Below, piece by piece: positions 1-6,233 of a stretch of DNA of 8,824 nt. The stretch spans positions 1 through 8,824 of the forward strand of contig JAZOUV010000095.1 of assembly GCA_045658315.1 (NCBI GenBank). Direction: 5' to 3'. The stretch comes from RGIG1995 sp045658315 (GTDB lineage: Bacteria; Bacillota; Clostridia; Oscillospirales; CAG-272). The translations under genes and the position numbers were made by a program. Each line of letters starts with the position of its first letter. The stretch's first letter is position 1. Below the pieces are notes generated by a model. It did no database searches. It was not told the origin of the DNA and saw only the letters and a program-made list of their open reading frames with translations.

Positions 1-8
1 TTTTATCC

Positions 9-575
9 TCAAAGTATTCCCAGTCCTTCAAGCAGAAATTTCAGTCCCATTAATATTAGAATTATTCCGCCCGCCATTTCTGCCTTCGACTTGTATTTCG
101 TCCCAAACACATTGCCTATCTTTACCCCCACAAACGAAAACAAAAACGTCGTTATCCCTATTATCGCAACAGTCGAAAATATTTCAACCTCCTGCATCGA
201 AAATGCCACACCTGCTGCCATGGCATCTATACTTGTCGCTATCGCCAAAAGACCCATCGTCTTGAAATCAAGCGAACAGTCTACACACTCATCACAGTCC
301 TTTGAAAATGCCTCTTTCAACATATTACCGCCTATCAGCACAAGCAATATAAATGCCACCCAATGATCAAACGCCTCTATATACCTATGAAACATACTTC
401 CCAAAAAGAAGCCTATTAACGGCATCAACGCCTGAAATATCCCAAAATAAAGTCCCACCTTTACAGCGTGCTTCACCTTAAAGCCTTCCCCTAAAGACAG
501 TCCTTTACATATCGCCACGGCAAACGCATCCATCGACAGTCCTACTGCCGTTCCTAAAATAGCTATAATATCCAT
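9..575 (-). CDS. mntP: Putative manganese efflux pump MntP
   Basis: A 188-aa, very hydrophobic protein with about six membrane segments, the length usual for MntP (DUF204). The family exports Mn(II) across the cytoplasmic membrane and protects against manganese overload. Its two-repeat architecture shows as two matching acidic motifs: SMDAFAVA in the first helix (D16) and ATSIDAMAAG in the fourth (D117). These correspond to the functionally important membrane aspartates of the family. The start ATG is supported by a GGGAG ribosome binding site 6 bases upstream, inside the end of the preceding HAD gene, so translation is probably coupled. Oddity: the loop between helices 3 and 4 (about residues 91-103) contains C94, C97 and C100 among acidic residues. 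No yybP-ykoY manganese riboswitch is visible upstream, although one could precede the operon only if it lay before pepT. Family assignment is firm; the transported ion is inferred from the family. Confidence 0.93.
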   Translation of the reverse strand: MDIIAILGTAVGLSMDAFAVAICKGLSLGEGFKVKHAVKVGLYFGIFQALMPLIGFFLGSMFHRYIEAFDHWVAFILLVLIGGNMLKEAFSKDCDECVDCSLDFKTMGLLAIATSIDAMAAGVAFSMQEVEIFSTVAIIGITTFLFSFVGVKIGNVFGTKYKSKAEMAGGIILILMGLKFLLEGLGIL

Positions 576-578
576 TAT

Positions 579-1217
579 TTACTCCCTTATTTCTTCCATT
601 ATATCTTCAAAGGATGCACATACCCTTTTGCCAGTCGCTTTCAATGTCTCATAATCGCTATGCCCTTTTGAATACAGTATGCAGTCTACCCCAAGGGCTT
701 CTGCCGTATCAAAATCGTGCAGAGTGTCGCCTATCATTACACACTTGTTTACAGGTATTCCCTCTTCTTTCATCAGCCTTTTCGCTCTGTCTATCTTACT
801 CCCCGCTTCATAATCGGGTGCCGCCTCTATCTTCGCAAAAAATTCAAACACGCCAAGCCTTTTTGCGTGTCTTAACAAATCGTCAATGTGTGCCGCAGAC
901 AAAATGTACTGCTTTATCCCTGCACCGTAACACTCTTCCAACGCCCCTCTTGCACCCTCTGCAAGCTTTATATCTAAAGCTCGACAATCGTAAAATCTGC
1001 CGAACTTATGCTTTATCATTTCCATAGTTACGACGTTAAGGTCAAATATATGCTCATAAAATTTATATATCGGCGTATCTATATATGAGTAATACGCCGC
1101 AAGGTCAAGAGGCTGTTTGCCGTACTCCTCAAGTATGTCGTTTACCGCCAAAAGCGTCGCCTCAAGGTCGTCAAGCAGCGTTCCGTTCCAGTCCCATAAT
1201 ATGTATTCGTATTTCAT
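579..1217 (-). CDS. HAD-superfamily hydrolase (phosphoglycolate phosphatase-like)
   Basis: A 212-aa cytosolic protein with the four HAD motifs in order. Motif I is WDWNGTLLDD with nucleophile D9. Motif II is S107 in YILSAAH. Motif III is K141. Motif IV is GDTLHD with D164 and D168. Residues about 16-85 form an alpha-helical cap, as in the Gph/beta-phosphoglucomutase class (cap C1). Such enzymes hydrolyse small phosphate esters; the substrate cannot be read from sequence. Oddity: the general acid two residues after the nucleophile, normally Asp (DxD), is Asn11. The start at 1217 is chosen because AGGAG lies five bases upstream; a TTG six codons earlier is in frame but would bury that site. It precedes mntP by 3 bases and follows pepT after a 95-bp gap in which I see no convincing terminator and only poor promoter matches, so read-through from pepT is possible. 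Confidence 0.85.
   Translation of the reverse strand: MKYEYILWDWNGTLLDDLEATLLAVNDILEEYGKQPLDLAAYYSYIDTPIYKFYEHIFDLNVVTMEMIKHKFGRFYDCRALDIKLAEGARGALEECYGAGIKQYILSAAHIDDLLRHAKRLGVFEFFAKIEAAPDYEAGSKIDRAKRLMKEEGIPVNKCVMIGDTLHDFDTAEALGVDCILYSKGHSDYETLKATGKRVCASFEDIMEEIRE
582..588 (-). promoter_or_regulatory. mntP ribosome binding site overlapping the HAD gene end
   Basis: On the minus strand AAGGGAG lies six bases before the mntP ATG and abuts the TAA stop of the HAD gene (581-579). Ribosomes finishing the HAD gene therefore end on the mntP initiation site, the usual arrangement for translational coupling and fixed stoichiometry. Confidence 0.75.
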
Positions 1218-1312
1218 TCTTTCTCCTGTATTCAATTTAAGGAAAAATATTTTGTATAAATCTTAAACGGTAATTTGAAGCAGACTTTCTCTTTTTTATT
1301 CGCAAACAGCTT

Positions 1313-2524
1313 TTATCTATAGCTCTCAATTATACGTATTACCGTCTCTACGCATCTGTCCATTTCTTCAACTACAGCATATTCAAATCTGCCGTGGTGG
1401 TTTGCTGAGCCTGTTCCAAGATTCGGGCAAGGCAATCCCATCTGCGACAGTCTTGCTCCGTCTGTCCCCCCTCTTATCGGACTTATCTCAACATCACCGC
1501 CCGACCTTTCAATCGCCTCTGCCGCATTGTCGATAAGGTGCATATGGGGGGCTATCTTTTCTGCCATATTCATGTAAGCATCAACAATCTCTAAAACAAC
1601 CGTATCTTTGCCGTACTTAGTATTCAAAAACTCGGCAATCTTCTCAAACATCGCTCTTTTTATCTTTATTTTCGTATTATCGTGGTCACGCAGAATATAT
1701 CTCATTACAGCCCGTTCAACATCGGACTTTATCTCCATAAGGTGATAAAACCCTTCGTAGCCCTCGGTATATTCGGGTCGCTCATTTTTCGGAAGCATCA
1801 TATCAAACTCCATAGCTATGCTGTTCGCATTTCTCATACCGCCGTATTTTGCCTCGCCCGGATGCACTGACTTGCCGTTAATTATAACCTTGGCGTTGAC
1901 AGCATTAAAATTCTCGTATTCTATCTGCCCAAACCTTGCTCCGTCAACGGTATATGCAAAATCAGCTCCAAACTTTTCAACATCAAAAAGGTCTGCTCCC
2001 CTGCCTATCTCCTCGTCGGGAGTAAATCCAATCAAAACATCGCCGTGTTTTATGCTGTCATCGGTCATAAGCCTTTCTGCCACAGTCATTATCTCGGCTA
2101 TTCCCGCCTTATCGTCGGCTCCCAATATCGTCGTTCCGTCCGTCACCACAAGCGACTGACCTCTTAACTCTGGCATCGGTGGCATAACTATACCTTTTTC
2201 ACGGTTTAATATTATCTCTCCGCCGTCGTATTTTTCGACCACACGGGGCTTTACATTTCTGTATTCAACATCGCTCACCGTGTCCATATGGGCAATAAAG
2301 CCTATCTTTTTACCCTTCACTTCGGGAGAGTTTGCAGGTATCTTCGCATATACGTATCCGTTTTCATCAACCCTCGCTTCTTTCACTCCCATAGACTTCA
2401 GTTCGGACACAAGATATTCCGCAAAAACTCGCTGTTCCTCCGTCGAGGGACAGCTTTCCGTATTTTCGTCTGAGCCTGTATGAAACTCAGTATATTTTAT
2501 CAGTCTTTCGTATGCCTTCATCAT
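1313..2524 (-). CDS. pepT: Peptidase T (tripeptide aminopeptidase, M20 family)
   Basis: A 403-aa protein of normal PepT length. The M20 dizinc aminopeptidase removes the N-terminal residue from tripeptides in the cytoplasm. Catalytic elements are all visible: H79 in AHMDT with D81, the bridging D137 in GADDKAG, E171-E172 in TPDEEIG (general base and ligand), D194 in YTVDG, and H377 in the C-terminal NHHGRFEY motif. The dimerisation (lid) domain runs from about residue 206 to 320 and includes the HPGEAKYGG segment with H221. RGGTDGARLS near residue 352 is the conserved substrate-pocket motif. Two ATGs in tandem are possible starts; a GGGTGA ribosome binding site lies seven bases before the first. 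It has its own strong promoter facing away from the esterase gene. It probably serves in peptide scavenging in an amino-acid-using organism. Confidence 0.96.
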   Translation of the reverse strand: MMKAYERLIKYTEFHTGSDENTESCPSTEEQRVFAEYLVSELKSMGVKEARVDENGYVYAKIPANSPEVKGKKIGFIAHMDTVSDVEYRNVKPRVVEKYDGGEIILNREKGIVMPPMPELRGQSLVVTDGTTILGADDKAGIAEIMTVAERLMTDDSIKHGDVLIGFTPDEEIGRGADLFDVEKFGADFAYTVDGARFGQIEYENFNAVNAKVIINGKSVHPGEAKYGGMRNANSIAMEFDMMLPKNERPEYTEGYEGFYHLMEIKSDVERAVMRYILRDHDNTKIKIKRAMFEKIAEFLNTKYGKDTVVLEIVDAYMNMAEKIAPHMHLIDNAAEAIERSGGDVEISPIRGGTDGARLSQMGLPCPNLGTGSANHHGRFEYAVVEEMDRCVETVIRIIESYR

Positions 2525-2555
2525 CTGTCATCACCCTTTTTATACGTTGACTTTT

Positions 2556-2585
2556 ATTATATCCTATTTTAAGGTTCACTGTCAA
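2556..2585 (-). promoter_or_regulatory. Sigma-A promoter of pepT
   Basis: On the minus strand there is a perfect TTGACA (2585-2580), an 18-base spacer and a perfect TATAAT (2561-2556), about 32 bases before the pepT ATG. The -35 box lies inside an imperfect 13-base palindrome (GTTGACAGTGAAC, 2574-2586), a possible repressor site. This is inferred from consensus match only. Confidence 0.85.
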
Positions 2586-2643
2586 CCGCTTTTTATACCC
2601 GCTGACGTTTTTTTACATTATTTAAAAAGCATAAAACGCTGTA

Positions 2644-2672
2644 TTGACTTTTCAAATGCTGTGTGATATAAT
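2644..2672 (+). promoter_or_regulatory. Sigma-A promoter (extended -10) of the esterase gene
   Basis: TTGACT (2644-2649), a 17-base spacer and a perfect TATAAT (2667-2672) preceded by TGA, which makes an extended -10 element. Transcription would begin near 2680, giving an untranslated leader of about 25 bases. It faces away from the pepT promoter; the two -35 boxes are about 60 bp apart, so one regulator could act on both. Confidence 0.87.
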
Positions 2673-2705
2673 CTCCGTAAAAAATTCAAAGAGGTAAAAA
2701 CGATT

Positions 2706-3461
2706 ATGATACATTCATTTTTGCTTGTAGGACAGTCCAACATGGCAGGACGAGGCTTCATAAAAGACGCTATTCCCGTCAATTCGGAAAATATATTAAC
2801 TCTCCGTAACGGACATTGGTATCCGATGTTTCGTCCGATATGTCCCGATAAAGATACGGCGGGAGTAAGTCTTGCCGAAAGCTTTGCGGAAAGGTATGCT
2901 GAAAAGCATAATGTTAAGGTGGGGCTTATCTGCTGTGCCGACGGCGGTACTACTCTCGACCAATGGAAGCCCGGTGATCTTCGTTTTGACAACGCAATCA
3001 ATCAGGCGAAAATGGCACAGAGACAGTCAACGATTGTCGGCATACTCTGGCATCAGGGAGAATTTGACTGCAAAGACTCTCTTTATCCCATTTACAGACA
3101 GAAGTTTGAAAATATAATGAATGAGTTCAGACGACAGCTCGACCTTCCCGACGTTCCTTTTATCGTAGGCGGATTGGGGGACTATTTGCTTGAAAGTAAA
3201 GACAATTTCATGCAGTTCTACAATGCTCCCCACGTCAATAAAACCTTGCAGGAAATAGTTGCGGACAATGACCGTATGGGTTACGTCTCAGCCGAGGGGC
3301 TGACTTGCAACAGCGACCGCCTCCATTTCGATTCAAAATCACTGTACGAATTCGGCATACGCTATTTTAATGAATATGAAAAGGTTGCAGAAAGAAATAA
3401 CTTTATTGCAAAAGAATTTACCGAAGAGGTAGTACTCCCCACCGGCGGAGAATTGTTATAA
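2706..3461 (+). CDS. SASA-family esterase (sialate O-acetylesterase-like, SGNH fold)
   Basis: A 251-aa single-domain protein with no signal peptide, so probably cytoplasmic. The N-terminal LLVGQSNMAGRG carries the nucleophile S11 and is the signature of the sialate O-acetylesterase domain (PF03629). Other blocks are CADGGTTLDQW (about 77-87), the conserved WHQGEFD (115-121) and SDRLHFD, where D204 and H207 complete the Ser-Asp-His triad. Members remove O-acetyl groups from sialic acids or from plant glycans such as xylan; the sequence does not say which. No glycan-utilisation genes surround it, so it seems a stand-alone transcription unit with its own strong promoter and terminator. The ribosome binding site (AAAGAGG, 2688-2694) is 11 bases before the ATG, a little far, but no better start exists before the catalytic motif. 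Confidence 0.85.
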   Translation: MIHSFLLVGQSNMAGRGFIKDAIPVNSENILTLRNGHWYPMFRPICPDKDTAGVSLAESFAERYAEKHNVKVGLICCADGGTTLDQWKPGDLRFDNAINQAKMAQRQSTIVGILWHQGEFDCKDSLYPIYRQKFENIMNEFRRQLDLPDVPFIVGGLGDYLLESKDNFMQFYNAPHVNKTLQEIVADNDRMGYVSAEGLTCNSDRLHFDSKSLYEFGIRYFNEYEKVAERNNFIAKEFTEEVVLPTGGELL

Positions 3462-3470
3462 CATCAAACA

Positions 3471-3505
3471 AGGGGCTGAGTCATTAACTCAGCCCCTGTT
3501 TTTTT
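3471..3505 (+). terminator. Rho-independent terminator of the esterase gene
   Basis: A perfect 11-bp stem (3471-3481 with 3487-3497) with a five-base loop, followed by seven T (3499-3505). It starts nine bases after the esterase stop. On the other strand the stem is preceded by an A run and followed by TTGTTTG, so it may also stop transcripts of the convergent manganese catalase gene, less efficiently. Confidence 0.95.
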
Positions 3506-3536
3506 GTTTTTCCGGTCTGTTTATATTTTAAAAAAA

Positions 3537-4205
3537 TCAGTTAAACGAGGGTGGGTTGCCTTTAAGGTCTGTAAACCTGCTGTTTTCGGGAGATGGTTCG
3601 GACAGACTGAAATACATTTTTGCCGCCTGTGTCGTCCCGAAATCTCTGTTTGAGCCTGTGTTTTGCACCTTGTTGAACGCTTCACGGAACATAGCGTTAT
3701 GTGCCTCTTCTCTGTTAAGCAAAAAGTCAATCGTCTCCTTTACCTTTTTGTCGTCTATCTGTCTGTAGAGGTATTCATAAACCACTTTCGCTCTCTGCTC
3801 AGAAGCAATATTGGACAAAAGGTCTGCACAAAGGTCGCCCGTTACCGTTACATAATCCCCCGTCCAAGAGTAACCGGACGCGTTAATAAGTCCGGGATTA
3901 AGACCGAGCAAAACGTGAGTCTGTATTTCACCGCACGGCACTTTCGCCGCATCGACGTCGTGCCCGTTCAAAAGGCATATTGTCTGAGCAACCATTTCCA
4001 TGTGGGATAATTCTTCCGCAGCAATATCCAAAAACAAATCCTTTATTTCGGGGTCTTTTATGCGGAAGCTCTGCGACATATACTGCATTGCCGCTTTAAG
4101 CTCACCGTTACCGCCTCCAAGCTGTTCCTGCAAAAGTGCGGCATACTGTGGATTCGGTCTCTCTACCTCAACGGGATGAAATAACATTTTTTCGTGCTTG
4201 AACAT
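3537..4205 (-). CDS. Manganese catalase / CotJC-like spore coat protein
   Basis: A 222-aa ferritin-like four-helix-bundle protein of the manganese catalase family, which dismutates hydrogen peroxide at a dimanganese centre. All expected metal ligands are present: E35 (GNGELKAA), E65 and H68 (EELSHME), E136 (ASEQRA) and H169 (REEAH). The C-terminal YFSLSEPS matches the family tail. The short length, about 45-80 residues less than the large catalases, is nearer to CotJC, a coat component of spores in Bacillus and clostridia. No cotJA or cotJB neighbour is present, so spore-coat location is an inference. The start is fixed by GGAGG seven bases upstream of ATG 4205-4203; an in-frame ATG 31 codons earlier encodes no conserved sequence. 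I found no clear sigma-A or sporulation (sigma-E/G/K) promoter in its upstream region. It converges on the esterase gene. Confidence 0.9.
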   Translation of the reverse strand: MFKHEKMLFHPVEVERPNPQYAALLQEQLGGGNGELKAAMQYMSQSFRIKDPEIKDLFLDIAAEELSHMEMVAQTICLLNGHDVDAAKVPCGEIQTHVLLGLNPGLINASGYSWTGDYVTVTGDLCADLLSNIASEQRAKVVYEYLYRQIDDKKVKETIDFLLNREEAHNAMFREAFNKVQNTGSNRDFGTTQAAKMYFSLSEPSPENSRFTDLKGNPPSFN

Positions 4206-4304
4206 ATTTTTTCCTCCATATACTTTTTTTACATCAAAATTATTCCCAAACAAATTATTCTTTATTCTCTGTAATTTAATTTGCATACATATATTCAATA
4301 CATC

Positions 4305-4332
4305 TTGATTTTTTACAAAAATATGTTATAAT
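4305..4332 (+). promoter_or_regulatory. Distal promoter P1 of the phosphofructokinase gene
   Basis: TTGATT (4305-4310), 16-base spacer, perfect TATAAT (4327-4332) with an upstream TGT giving an extended -10. A perfect 10-base palindrome, ACATATATGT (4335-4344), covers the predicted start of transcription. Confidence 0.75.
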
Positions 4333-4354
4333 GAACATATATGTATAGGTTCAT

Positions 4355-4382
4355 TTGACAAAAAACAAAATACAATTATATT
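4355..4382 (+). promoter_or_regulatory. Proximal promoter P2 of the phosphofructokinase gene
   Basis: A perfect TTGACA (4355-4360), 16-base spacer and TATATT (4377-4382, five of six). Transcription would begin near 4390, just before the AAAGGA ribosome binding site (4395-4400). It lies 50 bp downstream of P1, a tandem arrangement. In such AT-rich DNA a chance match is possible. Confidence 0.55.
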
Positions 4383-4410
4383 ACTACATATACGAAAGGA
4401 CATAAGAATT

Positions 4411-5646
4411 ATGTTAAAAGGAAATGCTATCGTAGGTCAGTCCGGCGGTCCTACTACCGCTATTAACGCAACATTGGCAGGTGTTATCAAGGGTGCGTTT
4501 GATTCCGAGGCTATCGACGTTATTTACGGTGCACACAACGGTGTTGAGGGAATGCTCGAAGGCAGAATCACCAACCTCAACGAAGTTTTTAAATCTGAAA
4601 TGGATCTCAAGCTTTTGGCTTCTACTCCTGCGGCTGCTCTCGGCTCATGCAGACGCAAGCTCCCCAAAATGGGCGAAGACGATGCAGTTTACGAAAAGCT
4701 TTTTGCTTTCTTTAAAGCAAATAACATACACTATTTCTTCTATATCGGCGGTAACGATTCAATGGATACCGTTGCAAAGGTTTCCGCTTATGCCGAAGCT
4801 CACAATTATGAAATCAAGGTTATGGGCGTTCCCAAGACTATAGATAACGACGTTGTCGGAACAGACCACACTCCCGGTTACGGCTCTGCAGCTAAGTACA
4901 TCGCTACATCTATGCAGGAAATTATCCGCGACTGTGCTGTTTATACCGTTAAGGCGGTTACTATCGTTGAAATTATGGGCAGAGATGCAGGCTGGCTTAC
5001 GGTTGCCGCAGGTCTCCCCCGTATTATTAACGGTATCGGTCCTGATTATATTTATCTTCCCGAGAGAGATTTTGACACAGACAAGTTTATCGAGGATGTT
5101 AAAGCGGCGTTAGATAAGCACCCCAACGTTGTAATTGCAGTATCCGAAGGCCTTAGAGGTGCCGACGGCAAATATGTTGGCGAATCTACACAAAGCGGTG
5201 CTACCGACGTATTCGGCCACAAGTATCTTTCGGGTACAGGCAAGTGCCTTGAGCTTCTCGTAAAAGAAAAGCTCGGATGCAAGGTTCGTTCAATTGAGCT
5301 TAACCTTCTCCAAAGATGTGCTGCTCACTGTGCTTCAAAGGCAGATATCGACGAGTCGCTTATGGTTGGTGCGGCAGCCGTTAAAAATGCAACTGCAGGT
5401 ATTACGGGCAAGATGATGTGCTTCACTCGCACTTCCGATACGCCTTATACGGTTGAACCCACATACGCAGACATCGAGAAGATTGCTAATCAGGTTAAGG
5501 AAGTTCCCGCTGAATTTATCAACGAAGCAGGCAACGACGTTACCGACGCTTGTCTCGAATACATCAAGCCCCTCATCTCAGGTGAATCCGAAGTGTTCTG
5601 GGAAAACGGTCTTCCCCGCCATTTCGCTATTCCCTACAAGGGCTGA
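4411..5646 (+). CDS. 6-phosphofructokinase, probably diphosphate-dependent
   Basis: A 411-aa PfkA-superfamily enzyme that phosphorylates fructose 6-phosphate to fructose 1,6-bisphosphate in glycolysis. Motifs in order: VGQSGGPTTAINA (8-20, phosphoryl-donor loop), GGNDSMDT (113-120), GVPKTIDNDVVGTDHTPGYGSA (139-160, catalytic D145 and D147) and EIMGRDAGWL (187-196, sugar-phosphate site). Two residues point to PPi rather than ATP as donor: D116 where ATP enzymes have Gly in GGDGS, and K142 in PKTIDND where ATP enzymes have PGTIDND. A PPi enzyme (EC 2.7.1.90) acts reversibly and saves ATP, common in anaerobes. Its length, about 90 residues above the short bacterial PfkA, fits the PPi-type clades. 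Asn115 replaces the more usual first Asp of this loop. The gene is monocistronic with tandem promoters and its own terminator. Confidence 0.9.
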   Translation: MLKGNAIVGQSGGPTTAINATLAGVIKGAFDSEAIDVIYGAHNGVEGMLEGRITNLNEVFKSEMDLKLLASTPAAALGSCRRKLPKMGEDDAVYEKLFAFFKANNIHYFFYIGGNDSMDTVAKVSAYAEAHNYEIKVMGVPKTIDNDVVGTDHTPGYGSAAKYIATSMQEIIRDCAVYTVKAVTIVEIMGRDAGWLTVAAGLPRIINGIGPDYIYLPERDFDTDKFIEDVKAALDKHPNVVIAVSEGLRGADGKYVGESTQSGATDVFGHKYLSGTGKCLELLVKEKLGCKVRSIELNLLQRCAAHCASKADIDESLMVGAAAVKNATAGITGKMMCFTRTSDTPYTVEPTYADIEKIANQVKEVPAEFINEAGNDVTDACLEYIKPLISGESEVFWENGLPRHFAIPYKG

Positions 5647-5707
5647 AACAATATTATTTTATAATAAATAATAAAGCCCGTTTGCTGATTAATATTGAAT
5701 AATTATG

Positions 5708-5750
5708 GAAGTGATTTGCATTTTTTCCAAAAGCAGATCACTTCTTTTTT
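5708..5750 (+). terminator. Rho-independent terminator of the phosphofructokinase gene
   Basis: A 12-bp stem (5708-5719 with 5733-5744) with one G-U wobble and a 13-base loop, followed by six T (5745-5750). It lies 61 bases after the stop codon, downstream of an AT-only hairpin of no evident function. Confidence 0.9.
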
Positions 5751-5815
5751 GCATATTTTTTGAATGTTACACAAATACTACTCTCACAACAAATTATTTA
5801 TAGGAGTGGTACAAT

Positions 5816-5995
5816 ATGACAAACAAAAATATGAAAATAGCTTCCGGAATAATTGCCGGTACGGTTGCCGCAACGGCTGTTGGACTCGCCATCAGTGCAA
5901 CCCGCAAACCGAAATCAAAACTGCAAAAAAATACCGCACGTACACTTAATACGATTAGTGCCGTTACTCATAGTATGGCAAATATGATAAGCTGA
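5816..5995 (+). CDS. Small glycine-zipper membrane protein, unknown function
   Basis: A 59-aa open reading frame starting MTNKNMKIASGIIAG and ending HSMANMIS. An AGGAG ribosome binding site (5802-5806) sits nine bases before the ATG. Residues 8-27 are a single hydrophobic segment with small residues every fourth position (G11, G15, A19, G23), a glycine-zipper pattern that favours helix packing in membranes. A basic stretch follows (R30, K31, K33, K35, K38, R42), which would be cytoplasmic by the positive-inside rule, then a polar, probably amphipathic tail. The layout recalls small YtxH- or DUF3918-like membrane proteins of Firmicutes, but I do not recognise the family. It stands alone between the phosphofructokinase terminator and a 19-bp hairpin. 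No convincing promoter is seen in the 65 bases before it. Confidence 0.7.
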   Translation: MTNKNMKIASGIIAGTVAATAVGLAISATRKPKSKLQKNTARTLNTISAVTHSMANMIS

Positions 5996-6016
5996 ATAAT
6001 CAAAAAACAATTAGCT

Positions 6017-6072
6017 AAGCACAAATGATAAGGTTTGCACAGTCCTTTTAACTAACTTTATCATCTGTGCTT
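6017..6072 (+). terminator. Long imperfect hairpin, possible terminator of the small gene
   Basis: A 19-position stem (6017-6035 with 6054-6072) containing one A-C mismatch and one G-U wobble, around an 18-base loop. It begins 22 bases after the small gene's stop. The following bases (TTTATTCG, including the last stem base) form only a weak U tract, so termination would be inefficient. It may instead protect the 3' end of the transcript. Confidence 0.5.
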
Positions 6073-6164
6073 TATTCGTTGTATTACAATTAACTGTTAT
6101 TTACGCTTGTTAAGTATAACTATGTTTGATTGTAGTTTTTTTAAATGATTGTTTGTAAAATATA

Positions 6165-6193
6165 TTGACACACGGCGAAAAAACGCGTATAAT
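6165..6193 (+). promoter_or_regulatory. Consensus sigma-A promoter of serC-serA
   Basis: Perfect TTGACA (6165-6170), 17-base spacer and perfect TATAAT (6188-6193). Transcription would start near 6200, leaving a leader of about 34 bases, too short for a T-box or riboswitch. Such a perfect promoter suggests high constitutive output or control by a repressor not evident here. Confidence 0.93.
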
Positions 6194-6233
6194 ATTCTTT
6201 AATCGATATTTTATTAAGGAGTGTTTTAGAAAA

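Noticed and set aside
2581..2612. Terminator-like hairpin in the pepT/esterase divergent region
   Set aside because: GTCA/TGAC arms and a following T run exist, but the inner pairs mismatch and no plus-strand gene precedes it.
4206..4298. N-terminal extension of the manganese catalase by 31 residues
   Set aside because: The internal ATG has a perfect GGAGG at correct distance, the extension does not resemble the family, and known members begin near this MFKHEK.
5652..5673. AT-only hairpin after the phosphofructokinase gene
   Set aside because: The eight-bp stem is all A-T, so it is too weak to act, and a proper terminator follows at 5708-5750.
5751..5815. Sporulation-type (sigma-G-like) promoter before the small gene
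   Set aside because: GAATG near 5762 resembles a -35 element but the bases 18 positions on match the -10 consensus poorly.
6165..6233. Upstream TTG start for serC
   Set aside because: That TTG is the first half of the -35 hexamer of a perfect promoter, so it lies before the transcription start.
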